This document shows, piece by piece, positions 1-9,377 of a stretch of DNA of 64,000 nt; position 1 is the first letter of the stretch; each line of letters begins with the position of its first letter. The notes under the pieces are model-generated. The model made no database searches. It was not told the DNA's origin and saw only the letters and a list, made by a program, of their open reading frames with translations. A program made the translations under genes and the position numbers. Source of the DNA: Xanthomonas sp. Leaf131 (lineage in GTDB: Bacteria; Pseudomonadota; Gammaproteobacteria; Xanthomonadales; Xanthomonadaceae); NCBI RefSeq assembly GCF_001423495.1, contig NZ_LMOG01000012.1, positions 299,884 through 363,883 on the forward strand, written 5' to 3'.

Positions 1-233
1 GCCTACCATCCTTCGTTTTTAGGTAAACGACTTCGCAAACTCAAGAAATCGGAGATGGCGACCCTACGGCCGCCAGCTCCGGCGTTTCAAGGACACCAGC
101 AACGCGGCAATGGGCTGAGTCAATCTGCGAGACCACACCGCACGCTGCCTTCGCCAGTCATCACCGTGCGGGCGATGGACCCCCAGACCTCCTGCTCTGG
201 CGGTATGCGGCGCAACGTTGAACGATGCAGTCG
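1..233. other. Unassigned sequence at window edge
   Basis: No gene can be supported here. A 77-codon open frame exists on the plus strand, but its composition looks random and it overlaps the end of the cellobiohydrolase gene. The stretch is downstream of that gene. I saw no clear terminator and no convincing insertion-sequence end. Confidence 0.4.
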
Positions 234-1919
234 TTACCGCAGCGGCCTGGCCTTCACCACCGCCGAGTCCGCACTCGCACCTGCCTGATTATTTGCCGTC
301 ACCACGTAGTCGTACGCCACGCCATTGCTGACGGCCTGATCGGTATACGCGGTGGATACGACATTGAAACCGACCGTTGTGAAGGCATCTGCGGCGCCGG
401 CTCTACGTTTTACGGTATAGCTGGTTGCCCCTACCGTCGGAGACCAGCTCAGCTTCACTCGGTTGTCGCCAACTGTGGCGGTAAGCCCGCGTGTTGCAGT
501 CAGCGCGGCGATGGGTGCCGGCGCAGCCAACGCGGTGCTGGCCGTCCCGATCACCGGGTAGGCATTGTTCACCAGCTCGACAAACTGGTTGTGGAACCAT
601 GCACCCGAAATCGGGGCGCCTGCCAGTGCGCCGGTCAACACGTTATCGGCGGTCGTATAGGTGGGGTCGCACATGCGATCGAAGCCTTTCCCCTCGTTGT
701 TCGGAATGAGGGTGCTGGAACCATCGGATTCACCCGGCGGCTTGACCCACGCATACGCATCCAGATGCGGGCCTGGCGCCGCGGCCGGCAGGGCACCAAT
801 GCCTGCCCCACTTTGATTGCACCAGTTGCCGCGGTGGAAACGCCGATCGATGCGCCCACCATTGACGTACGTGTTGATATCGCTGCCCGACGCGCCAGCG
901 GGACGATTCGGCCCACCCCACCCGTTGCGCCCCGTATCGATAATGAAACCGATCGTGCCTGGCCAGCCCGCGCTGACGAAACCGCTATACAACGCCTGGG
1001 TAAAATCGGTCTCGTCGAAATAGGGATTCCACTCGTAGTATTTCGCCGATTTGATCGGCTGCCCATTCACGCTCAACTCGGGATTGGGCAGGTTGGGCTC
1101 GTCCAGCGGGGTGGTGTTTGCGGTGTTGGTGACAAACCCGTCCACGCTTGCCAGCCCTGCGCTTGTGCCCTGAACCACTCTGGTATACAGCGAGATGGTT
1201 GGGCCGCGATTACTGTCCCACCCCAGCCAGCCAGAGTGGCCAATATCCAGATAATTGTAGGTGTTTGGAATGGCATGTAGCTTGTTGATGGCGTATTTGA
1301 TGCCCTCTTCGTAAATCCCCGTGGAGTTTGCCAGCGCGCAGCGCATATCGTTTAGATTGGTCACCAGATTGGGCAGGCTATCGGGCTCGATCACGTTGAC
1401 AATGCGGATATCCTTGTATTTCGGATCTGCAAATATTTCAGCAATGACGTCGATATATTCTTTTTTGTAGCGCTCCAGCGCTGCCGGGGTCAACGGCAAT
1501 TCGCCATTGGACGCCAATGCGTGGCAATCGCGCCCGGGCAGATCGTAGATCACGAAGCTGGCGGTGATGGGCGTATTGGCTTTTTTCTGTGCCAATGCTG
1601 CATCCAGGTGCCCTCTCAGACCAAGCCGGCCAGCATTTTGAGAGCCACCGGCGATCGCCGCGATGCGATCCAGCCACACCGCAGTGGGAAGGGTCTTCAC
1701 CACGCCCATCTTGGTCTTCAGTGGCGCGCCCTTCACCTTCGCAATCGATGCATCGACTTTCTTCGCGTAATCGGGATTCACGTACCCGGTCGCACCGACG
1801 AAGGGATTATCGACATGAACTTGAGCGCAAACAGTTGCCACGAGGAATGGATTCACAGCCAACAGCGACAGCGCCATCGCGCGCTTGAAATGACGACGGA
1901 TGCTTTTGCTGGATTTCAT
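234..1919 (-). CDS. cbsA: Secreted GH6 cellobiohydrolase (CbsA type) with C-terminal fibronectin III domain
   Basis: This 561-residue exported enzyme should release cellobiose from cellulose in plant cell walls after type II secretion. The signal peptide starts at MKSSKSIRRHF and ends near VCAQ. The GH6 domain spans about residues 40-460. It carries the GRDCHA motif with candidate catalytic Asp131 and the family signature VIEPDSLPNL (Asp180). A single fibronectin III module fills about residues 470-561, and no carbohydrate-binding module is visible. The start at 1919 was preferred over an upstream in-frame ATG because it begins the signal peptide and has AAGGTG just upstream. With this start the GRD aspartate is residue 131, the number I recall for the catalytic Asp of X. 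oryzae CbsA. The gene is intact. In Xanthomonas this enzyme is associated with vascular pathogenesis. Confidence 0.93.
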   Translation of the reverse strand: MKSSKSIRRHFKRAMALSLLAVNPFLVATVCAQVHVDNPFVGATGYVNPDYAKKVDASIAKVKGAPLKTKMGVVKTLPTAVWLDRIAAIAGGSQNAGRLGLRGHLDAALAQKKANTPITASFVIYDLPGRDCHALASNGELPLTPAALERYKKEYIDVIAEIFADPKYKDIRIVNVIEPDSLPNLVTNLNDMRCALANSTGIYEEGIKYAINKLHAIPNTYNYLDIGHSGWLGWDSNRGPTISLYTRVVQGTSAGLASVDGFVTNTANTTPLDEPNLPNPELSVNGQPIKSAKYYEWNPYFDETDFTQALYSGFVSAGWPGTIGFIIDTGRNGWGGPNRPAGASGSDINTYVNGGRIDRRFHRGNWCNQSGAGIGALPAAAPGPHLDAYAWVKPPGESDGSSTLIPNNEGKGFDRMCDPTYTTADNVLTGALAGAPISGAWFHNQFVELVNNAYPVIGTASTALAAPAPIAALTATRGLTATVGDNRVKLSWSPTVGATSYTVKRRAGAADAFTTVGFNVVSTAYTDQAVSNGVAYDYVVTANNQAGASADSAVVKARPLR

Positions 1920-2012
1920 AATATTCACCTTGGTTTTTTGATGGGTTTTATGAGACTCGAATACAGCACTGCCTTTAGTGGCCTGCGACTCTTCCTTCGT
2001 TGAGGCACCCAT

Positions 2013-2607
2013 TAGAGATTTCTCAAGCCAATCGAAACCGCTCCATCGGCGTCAGGCCGAAGAGATTTGCATGGCAATACATCGGTGACGCCCAGGCAGG
2101 AACTCAGGCCATGGCCTGCCCCGCTTTCTGGAACGATTCACCCAAGCCCTCAGAGTCGGTAGAGACAAGCAGCGAATAACGCCATTATCTTCGCGGCCGT
2201 TGCCTCTGTGATATGCGGAGTATCTCCAGGGAGCGAATGAGCGAGCAGCATTGCTGCTGTGCCTGCGAGTGGTGCTGGGCTCGCCATGCGGAAACTACGC
2301 CGCATACCTGGTAGACGCAATCGTCAAACATTGCGGTTGAACACAGATCCAGACACTGGCCGCAGCGGCATTTCAACTGCCGGCATTACTACGCAAATGT
2401 ATGTGCCATCACGCACAAAAAATGGCCGCATCGCTTCCCGACGATGCGGCCGAATGGGAGGGTGCCCGACGTTTCCGTCAGGCGTACTGCAGCGCCGCAA
2501 TCAACGGCGACGGGAAGAAAACGCAATGACCGCTTGGAGAGTGACAAGCACGAAACATGTGCGACACAGCGCGCGGGTGCGCTGTGTCGCACAACGATGC
2601 AGCCGCT
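2013..2607. other. Intergenic region upstream of cbsA
   Basis: About 600 bases lie between the cellobiohydrolase start region and the stop of the TonB-dependent receptor. They hold the receptor's terminator near 2417-2451 and presumably the cbsA promoter. I saw no convincing Clp/CRP site (TGTGA-N6-TCACA) and no gene. Confidence 0.5.
2417..2451 (-). terminator. Rho-independent terminator of the TonB-dependent receptor gene
   Basis: Read on the minus strand, a 10-bp GC-rich stem (GGCCGCATCG with its complement, 8-base loop) is followed by ATTTTTT. It lies about 160 bases past the receptor stop codon. Confidence 0.8.
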
Positions 2608-5544
2608 TCAGAAGCGCAGACGCAGACCTGCGTAGTACCGCCGCTCGAAGATGTTCTGATCGAAGTAGTGGTTGGTCCACTGCGCGTAACGGCGTTCGCT
2701 TTCGCCGGTGAGGTTGGTGGCCTGCGCGTAGAGCGTCAGGTGATCGTTGACGTCGTAGCTGAGCGATGCATCCAGATAGCCCACATCATCGTTCCAGATC
2801 GCCAGTTCATCACCCCACGCCGAGCTATTGACCTGACTGAAGCGCTTGCTGCGCCAGTTATAGGCCACGCGCGCCTGCAGCTTGTCTTTTTGATACCACA
2901 GCACTGCGTTGGCTTGATGCTTGGAGTTGTCGCCGATCGGCAGCGTGTTGCCGTCGATATCGGTGTTGTCGGTGTCGGCATCGGAGAAGGTGTAGTTGAT
3001 GTTGGTGCCGAAGCCGCTGAGCCAGCCGGGCAGGAAGTCGAACGCTTGTTGGTAGCCGATTTCGAAGCCCTTGATCTTGCCGCCACCGCCATTGACGATG
3101 CGCTCCACCGGCCCGCCCGCGCGCACCACACCGTCCGCATCGGGCAGCAGTTCGATATTGGTAACGGTGGTGGGGAACGACTTCACATCGATGAGGAACG
3201 CGCCCACGCTGATCAACGAGGCATCGGCGAAATACCATTCCCACGAAGCGTTGTAGTTGGTAGCGCGGTATGGGTCCAGATCCGGGTTACCGGAGCGTCC
3301 GTTGAGGAACAGCACCGCATCCGAGGGCAGCGACGGATCACGCGGCGGCGTGCCGTTGACTGCGTAGAAACTCACCAACCCGCGCCCGAGATCGGGCAGA
3401 TCCTGACGCGCCACCGCCTTGTTGTAGGCAAAGCGCAGCTTCTGCGCGTCGGTGATGTCCAGCGACAGGTTGGCGGTGGGCAGGACGTCGGTGTATTGGC
3501 GGTTCAATCGATTGGTACCGATCGCCGGGCTGACGCCGTTCCATTCGACATTACCGATAAACACATTGCCGCTACTCAGGTACTGATCGATTGCCAGCTT
3601 GGTTTGCACGATGCGTGCGCCAATGTTCGCCGTCCACGGCACGGCGCTGCCGGTACCGCCTTCCAGATTCGCCAGAAAGTACGCCGCGGCACTCTTTTCG
3701 GTGACCTTGTACGAATCGGAGGCCTGCTGGTAGGCCACATTGCCCGGGTATAGGCTATTGAGATAAGCGACCGGGTCCTTCATGACCTGCGGGTTGATCG
3801 CCGGCAAGCCCTGGCTGCCGAGGCCGGTGACCTTGAGCGGATCGAAGTCATTGAAGTACGCCCAGTAACCGGGGATCGAATTGAACGGCAGCAGGCGCGC
3901 CTCGGAGACACCGCTGCAGGTATCCACGATCAACGGATCCTTGAAGTAATACAGCGAGCGGTTCGGGTCTGCACAACTGCTCGACACCGGCGACAGGTAG
4001 CGATAGGTGTCCAGCTTGACCTCGCGCTCGCCATAACGGATGCCGAACTGGAAGCCACGCACCACGCCCTCGTCGAACTCGAAGGTCCCGTCGGCGCGGA
4101 ACGCATCCATCGTCGCTTCGATCTTGTTGCCTTGCGCCCAGGTGGACATCAGCTGCCAGTTATCCGGGTTGGACACATCGGTGCCGAGGTTGACGGCCGG
4201 ATAGGTGCCACGGAAATCCACCGAGGCATCCACCGTTGGCAAGCCATTGGTGTTTGCCCATTGCGTCACGCCGCCGGCGCGCGTGATCTGGTCGCCGCGC
4301 GTCACTACGGCATCGGCACGCGCTTCGTCGTAAGTGCGCTGCGCATCGCCATGCACCCAGCGGAATGAGGCACGGAATGCACCGCCATCATCGAAGCGCA
4401 ACTCCAGATTGGTGTTGAGTGCATCCGAGTCGGCAACGCCGGCCATGGAATGCGCTTGAAAGCGGTTGTAGCGGAATTGGCCGTATTCCAGCACGCCATT
4501 GGAATCGACGACCGATCCTGGCTGCAACTGGTTGGTCGCCCAACCGGTGTGCAGCTGCGCGGCGACCGAGGTGTCCTGATCTTCGAGCTTGGTGTAAGCC
4601 GCATCGGCCAACACCGTCCAAGAGTCGTTGATGTTGAACTGGAAGGATCCATTGATGCCGGTGCGCTGGCGATCGGTACTGCGGTTGTCCAGTTCGGTGG
4701 CGACCCAGTTGTAAAAGTAATCGCGCGGCAGATTGCTGGGGTCGGTGTTGCTGCCGATGCGTCCATCGCCGTTGAAATCGAAGCCCACGTTCTGCTCGGT
4801 GGATTTCTGCGCACCATTTGAATAGACGCTGGGATGCTTGTTTTCCAGCGTGGCATCGGAATATGACACGGCCAGCAACGCACCCCAGCGCTCGGTGCGG
4901 AAGCTGGCCAATCCCGAGTACAGCTCATTGAGTTCCTGCACGCGATCGCCGTAGGACCCTTCGGCCTGGCCACTGAAGGTCCAGCCTTCGGGCAGATCGA
5001 AGGGGCGCCGCGTCTTCAGCGAGACGGTACCGCTGATGCCGCCATCAAGATCGGCGGCGGTGGGCGATTTGATCACGTCCACACCGCTGAACAAGGTCGG
5101 CGGAATATCGACGAAATCCGGCTGCGCGCGGCCGATATTCGGCTGGCCGTATTGATCGCCGCCACCGGCGCTCAAATACAACTCACCGTTCATGGTGGTC
5201 TGCACCTGCGGCATGCCGCGGATATTGAGCTGCGAGCCTTCGCCGGCCGAGCGCCGGATCTGCACACCGGGCACGCGCTGCAGCGAATCGGTAATGGTGA
5301 CGTCGGGCAACTTGCCGATGTCCTCGGCCGAGATCGAATCGATGATTTGCGCGGCTGTACGCTTGTTTTCGATGGCCTCGGCCTGCGCGCCGCGCACGCC
5401 TTTGACCATGACCTTGTCCAGATCGGTGACACCGGCGGTGTTGCTGGCGTCCTGTGCGCTTGCGCTGCCGGCGAGCAGCGTGAGGACGGCTGCCAGTGCG
5501 GCAGCCAATGGGGTATGGCGGGTGTTCGAATGCAGCTTGTTCAT
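2608..5544 (-). CDS. TonB-dependent receptor of the carbohydrate-uptake type
   Basis: This 978-residue outer-membrane transporter has a signal peptide ending in GSASAQ. A plug domain follows (about residues 45-170; SISAEDIGKLPDV and DSLQRVPGV are typical), then a long 22-strand barrel ending in a terminal phenylalanine (GLRLRF). The plug and length match the receptor class that Xanthomonas uses for oligosaccharides. The start at 5544 gives a proper signal peptide and sits after GGGAGGGG; an in-frame ATG 16 codons upstream does not. It lies downstream of a GH2 enzyme on the same strand and near GH97 and GH6 enzymes, so it probably imports a plant or host glycan product. The substrate cannot be told from the sequence. 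Confidence 0.9.
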   Translation of the reverse strand: MNKLHSNTRHTPLAAALAAVLTLLAGSASAQDASNTAGVTDLDKVMVKGVRGAQAEAIENKRTAAQIIDSISAEDIGKLPDVTITDSLQRVPGVQIRRSAGEGSQLNIRGMPQVQTTMNGELYLSAGGGDQYGQPNIGRAQPDFVDIPPTLFSGVDVIKSPTAADLDGGISGTVSLKTRRPFDLPEGWTFSGQAEGSYGDRVQELNELYSGLASFRTERWGALLAVSYSDATLENKHPSVYSNGAQKSTEQNVGFDFNGDGRIGSNTDPSNLPRDYFYNWVATELDNRSTDRQRTGINGSFQFNINDSWTVLADAAYTKLEDQDTSVAAQLHTGWATNQLQPGSVVDSNGVLEYGQFRYNRFQAHSMAGVADSDALNTNLELRFDDGGAFRASFRWVHGDAQRTYDEARADAVVTRGDQITRAGGVTQWANTNGLPTVDASVDFRGTYPAVNLGTDVSNPDNWQLMSTWAQGNKIEATMDAFRADGTFEFDEGVVRGFQFGIRYGEREVKLDTYRYLSPVSSSCADPNRSLYYFKDPLIVDTCSGVSEARLLPFNSIPGYWAYFNDFDPLKVTGLGSQGLPAINPQVMKDPVAYLNSLYPGNVAYQQASDSYKVTEKSAAAYFLANLEGGTGSAVPWTANIGARIVQTKLAIDQYLSSGNVFIGNVEWNGVSPAIGTNRLNRQYTDVLPTANLSLDITDAQKLRFAYNKAVARQDLPDLGRGLVSFYAVNGTPPRDPSLPSDAVLFLNGRSGNPDLDPYRATNYNASWEWYFADASLISVGAFLIDVKSFPTTVTNIELLPDADGVVRAGGPVERIVNGGGGKIKGFEIGYQQAFDFLPGWLSGFGTNINYTFSDADTDNTDIDGNTLPIGDNSKHQANAVLWYQKDKLQARVAYNWRSKRFSQVNSSAWGDELAIWNDDVGYLDASLSYDVNDHLTLYAQATNLTGESERRYAQWTNHYFDQNIFERRYYAGLRLRF

Positions 5545-5589
5545 GGTCCCCTCCCAGGGATGACGACAATCCACGACCGTTTCGAATGG

Positions 5590-5608
5590 CATTGCAAGAA
5601 CGGCAATG
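5590..5608. promoter_or_regulatory. Inverted repeat upstream of the TonB-dependent receptor
   Basis: CATTGC and GCAATG are separated by 7 bases, 46 bases before the receptor start codon. The dyad may be a regulator site or a leader hairpin. It does not resemble the LacI-type palindrome found between the GH2 and GH97 genes. Confidence 0.35.
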
Positions 5609-5685
5609 CGGTATTGGCTGACGCGCGATCTGCACGTCAGTGCGAGCGTCGTGCGGGGGCACGACGCGGCAACTTGTCGGCGCTG

Positions 5686-8600
5686 CTACGGAAGCCCGTT
5701 GGCAACGCCTGTTGATGGTTCGACATTCCAGCCGCGCACTTGCAACGTGGCATTGCGCAAGCTCGCCGCAGAGGGGCCGCGAATCTCGACCTCGCGCTGC
5801 TCGCCCGGCACCAGACTGAGATAGTTGTCGCTGTAATACGCCGGCAGGATGCGGTGGCCTTGCGCATCCACCAAAGTGAGCTTGGTATTGAGCGCAACCT
5901 GTTGCGAGGCATTGCGCACGGTGGCACGCAGCACCGGTTCTGCACCGTCCTGCAACTGCGTGCCGAGCTGCACCGGCACTGCCGCCAGCGCATCCAGGCC
6001 GCGCATGGCGGCCGCATCGCGCGCCACCCAATAGAAATTACGCGAGCGCACGACGGCGTCGCGGTCCAGCAATTGCAAGCGCACAAAGCCAAGCCCATTG
6101 GTCTCCTTGAGCAGCTGCGCCAACTGCAGCACCGGTGCCGATACCGCAGCCGCTGCGGCCTCTAGCGCTTGCTCGCGCTGTTGCAGCAGCTTGCCGTCGG
6201 CCGCGTAGACCTCTGCGCGCACGCGCAAGCCACTCACCGGCGCGGCTGCGTTATTGACCACCACCACCTCATGGCCTGGCAGGTTCATCTGCACATGCAG
6301 CATCTCCGCTGCGTTGCGCACACCGTAGTAAGCGGCATGCGTATCGTAGTCGTGGCTGTAGATCTGCCACATAGTGCTGGGCCAGGCGGGGTGGCTCATC
6401 CACAGCAATCGCCCGCTGTTCTTGCTCCATAGCTGCGCGTTGAAGCCTTCGAAGATGGCGCGGTGGGTTTCGTAGTTGAGCAGCTGCGCCTTGCGCTCGA
6501 AATCGGCCAGGCTGGTGGGCGCGCCAAGTTTGTCGGTGAGCGAGCGCATGAAGCTGACGGTGTCGCCGTTACCCGATTGGTGCCAATCGTGATACGCCCA
6601 GGCATCGCCGATCGGCCATTGGTCCTGCACGTCAGGCACCGAGGCCTTGAACGACTCCAGGGTGGAGAACGAGGGCGTGCCTACTTCCACCGAAAAACCT
6701 TGCGCCAGCTTGTTGAAGTACGCCACCGGCTCGCGATAGTTGTACGGCCCGCTGACCTGCAGATTGATCTCGTTGGAACTGCCGGTGTACCAGCGCGTGC
6801 CATCGAGTTCGGCAACCAGTTTATCCAGGCCTTCGTTGAGGATGGGGGCCGGCACACCTTCGTTACGCCCGAACCACAACACGATGGAAGGATGATTGCG
6901 GAAGCGCCTGATCACCTCGGCGGCATTGTCCAGGAACAGCGCTGCGTCGGCCGGCTCCAGGTTGTAGTTTTGCGTCGACTGCCAGAAGTCGTTGAACACC
7001 AACATGCCGTATTCGTCGGCCAGCTCGAAGAAGCTGGCTTCGGTGTTCTGCCCTACCCAGTTGCGCACCACATTGAAATGCGCATCGCGTTGCAGACGGA
7101 AGTACGGCTCCAGCCGCTCGCGCGAAACCCGCTTGCGCCAATCGTCCATGCCCCAGTTGCCGCCCTTGACCGCAATGCGCACGCCGTTGATGCGCAGCGC
7201 CAGATGCGGGGCCAGGGTGGTGTCGTCGAGCTGCTGCACGGCGGGTGACGACAAGGCGCCGGGATACAACGATTGCGCGTTGCCACCGGGGACCGGACGG
7301 ATCGCGTCATGCCGCACATCGACGATGCGCTCGCCACGTTGCCGCGCCTGATTCAGATCGACCAGCACGCGGCGTAGCGCACCATCGTCGTCAAGCAACG
7401 ACAGCTCGTAACTGACCTGCCGAATGCCGAAGCGCAGCTGCTGCGCATCCGAACGCGCGCCGGCAATATCGAAGCCGACCTGCAAGGTATACAGCGCAGG
7501 CTCGCCATAGCCGTTGGGCCACCACAGGCGCGGATTGGCGATGACCAACTGCGGCGTATCGGCAGCAGTGAGCTTGAGCGTGCTGCCACCGGCCGGCACC
7601 GTGACTTCGCGCTGGATGCGTACAGCGCCGAAGGCCAACTGCAACGTGCCTTGCACAGCTGCCGCGGTGTCGTTGCGTAATGGCACGCTGACTTCGAGTT
7701 CCGCGCGATGATGATCCGGTGCCAGCCGCGCGGTGACCACTTGCGTATCGCCGAGCGCCACTGGGCCGGTGGCATGCAACTGCACGTCTTGCCAGAGACC
7801 GGCATTGCGATCGCGTACCGCCGGGATCCAGTCCCACCCTTCGCTGGCGATAAAAGTGGGCCCGTCCAATGCCTGCATGCCGCCGTTTTCGCCGACGCCT
7901 GCAGTCATCGATTGTTCGTGTGCGATGCCTGGATGCGGCGGCGGCGACACGCGCACCGCAATGACATTTCTGCCCGGCGTGAGCTGCTTGGTGACATCGA
8001 AGCGGCCGCGTGCGAAGGCGCCACGGGTGCGCCCGACCTGGGTACCATTGACCCAGATTTCGCCGGCGTAATTGATGCCATTGAACAGCAGTTCCAGCCG
8101 CTTGCCTTGCAGTGCCGCAGGCACATCGACACTGCTGCGGTACCACCAGTCCTGCCGGCTCAGCGATTCGGGAATCGCCATATTGTTGAGGCCGATATCC
8201 GGATCCGGATACACGCCACGATCCACCAGCGTGGTGAGCACCGTGCCCGGCACGGTTGCTGTGCGCCACGTCGTTTTGCCCGCTGAGTAATCGCTACGCG
8301 ACAGCGTTGCACCGGTGGCTTGACCGACATCCGGTGCCGCAGCCAGCTGCCATGCGCCCACCCGCCACGACGCCGCATCCAGCGGCAGCAACGCGGACGC
8401 GTCCGAGACTGGCTTGGCAACCGGCGTCGAAAACGCCGCCGCACTCCGCGGCAGGGTCGCAGCAGGCTGCGGCGCAAGCTGCCCGGCCATCTGCTTGACT
8501 TGCACACGCCAGCCAGGCGACGCCTCTTCGAACCGTTGCAATGCCGGATCCGGCGTCTGCGTTGCGAGCCGCGCGATGGCTGCCGCGTCCAATGCACCGG

Positions 8601-9156
8601 CCTGCGCGGTGAAGCCTGCAATATCGCCACCGAAATGTTGCGTATACGCCGCCGGTTGCTGACGCGGACCGAACACCAGCATCGGTGCGACGGCGGTGTG
8701 CAGCGCACTCCCGCGGGCCACCTCACGGCCGTTGGCATACAGCGTCAGGCGCGTGCCCTGCGCCACTGCAGCCACCGGTGCCCAGGTTCCTGCGCGTAAC
8801 GTCTGCTTGCTGCGCAGCACGTTAGCGGCACCTTGCGCAAAGCCGAGCTTGCCGTCATCGATGACGAAGAAGCGACCAGCGCCTTGCGCATCCCCCAAAC
8901 CGGCGATCAACGCGGGGCCGGTGCTTGCGTTGGCAGGGCGCACCCACGCAGACACGCTCCAATCGGCGTTGGCAGCCAGCAATGGCGCATCGGCAGCGAG
9001 CTTCTTTGTCAGTCCGATGCCGCCTGCAAGCACGCGTACATCATAAGGACCGGGTGGATCGGCAGCGGCGGGTGCAGCCTCCACTGCAGTCCAGACCAGG
9101 CAAGCACACAACGACCACAGCGCTCCACGGCGGAACGCCTTGCGAACCATCAGCAT
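5686..9156 (-). CDS. Secreted GH2 exo-glycosidase (beta-mannosidase / exo-glucosaminidase group) with N-terminal LamG domain
   Basis: This 1156-residue exported hydrolase has a signal peptide (MLMVRKAFRRG to VEAAPA). A LamG/concanavalin-type module follows (about residues 40-215; WSVSAWVRP, FFVIDDGKLGF). Then come the GH2 jelly-roll, immunoglobulin-like and TIM-barrel domains. The acid/base is probably Glu766 in WFGRNEG and the nucleophile Glu824 in FSVEVGTPS. The architecture resembles the exo-beta-glucosaminidase / mannosylglycoprotein beta-mannosidase subgroup more than LacZ; exact specificity is inference. The start at 9156 has GGGAGAGG upstream, while an earlier ATG would add 22 residues before the signal peptide. 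It probably acts with the adjacent receptor and the divergent GH97 enzyme. Confidence 0.85.
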   Translation of the reverse strand: MLMVRKAFRRGALWSLCACLVWTAVEAAPAAADPPGPYDVRVLAGGIGLTKKLAADAPLLAANADWSVSAWVRPANASTGPALIAGLGDAQGAGRFFVIDDGKLGFAQGAANVLRSKQTLRAGTWAPVAAVAQGTRLTLYANGREVARGSALHTAVAPMLVFGPRQQPAAYTQHFGGDIAGFTAQAGALDAAAIARLATQTPDPALQRFEEASPGWRVQVKQMAGQLAPQPAATLPRSAAAFSTPVAKPVSDASALLPLDAASWRVGAWQLAAAPDVGQATGATLSRSDYSAGKTTWRTATVPGTVLTTLVDRGVYPDPDIGLNNMAIPESLSRQDWWYRSSVDVPAALQGKRLELLFNGINYAGEIWVNGTQVGRTRGAFARGRFDVTKQLTPGRNVIAVRVSPPPHPGIAHEQSMTAGVGENGGMQALDGPTFIASEGWDWIPAVRDRNAGLWQDVQLHATGPVALGDTQVVTARLAPDHHRAELEVSVPLRNDTAAAVQGTLQLAFGAVRIQREVTVPAGGSTLKLTAADTPQLVIANPRLWWPNGYGEPALYTLQVGFDIAGARSDAQQLRFGIRQVSYELSLLDDDGALRRVLVDLNQARQRGERIVDVRHDAIRPVPGGNAQSLYPGALSSPAVQQLDDTTLAPHLALRINGVRIAVKGGNWGMDDWRKRVSRERLEPYFRLQRDAHFNVVRNWVGQNTEASFFELADEYGMLVFNDFWQSTQNYNLEPADAALFLDNAAEVIRRFRNHPSIVLWFGRNEGVPAPILNEGLDKLVAELDGTRWYTGSSNEINLQVSGPYNYREPVAYFNKLAQGFSVEVGTPSFSTLESFKASVPDVQDQWPIGDAWAYHDWHQSGNGDTVSFMRSLTDKLGAPTSLADFERKAQLLNYETHRAIFEGFNAQLWSKNSGRLLWMSHPAWPSTMWQIYSHDYDTHAAYYGVRNAAEMLHVQMNLPGHEVVVVNNAAAPVSGLRVRAEVYAADGKLLQQREQALEAAAAAVSAPVLQLAQLLKETNGLGFVRLQLLDRDAVVRSRNFYWVARDAAAMRGLDALAAVPVQLGTQLQDGAEPVLRATVRNASQQVALNTKLTLVDAQGHRILPAYYSDNYLSLVPGEQREVEIRGPSAASLRNATLQVRGWNVEPSTGVANGLP

Positions 9157-9303
9157 TAGAGGCCTCTCCCAAGCTCTACTGCCATACAACAACGGTGCAC
9201 ATTGCCGAGGAGCAACCGACAAAAGAACTGCATGACGTTTTGTCGATCGCGCCTAGCGATGCCGCCCGTGGCTGCCGCCCCTGTTTCAGCGGCCATGGTG
9301 CGA

Positions 9304-9315
9304 GGTAACGTTACC
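9304..9315. promoter_or_regulatory. LacI-family-type operator palindrome between GH2 and GH97 genes
   Basis: GGTAACGTTACC is a perfect 12-bp palindrome with the central CG typical of LacI/GalR operators. It lies 63 bases before the GH97 start and about 150 bases before the GH2 start, so one repressor could control both directions. No LacI-family gene lies in this window. Confidence 0.6.
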
Positions 9316-9377
9316 CCAGGTAGATACCGACAACAACCGTTCTGCGTTAGGGTTGGCGCTCCCAGGAGGAGGGACTC

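Noticed and set aside
1-233. Possible insertion-sequence remnant beside cbsA
   Set aside because: No terminal repeats, target duplication or transposase motif could be identified.
225-1280. Long plus-strand frame opposite cbsA
   Set aside because: Antisense shadow of the GH6 gene; Arg/Gly/Cys-rich composition and no domain.
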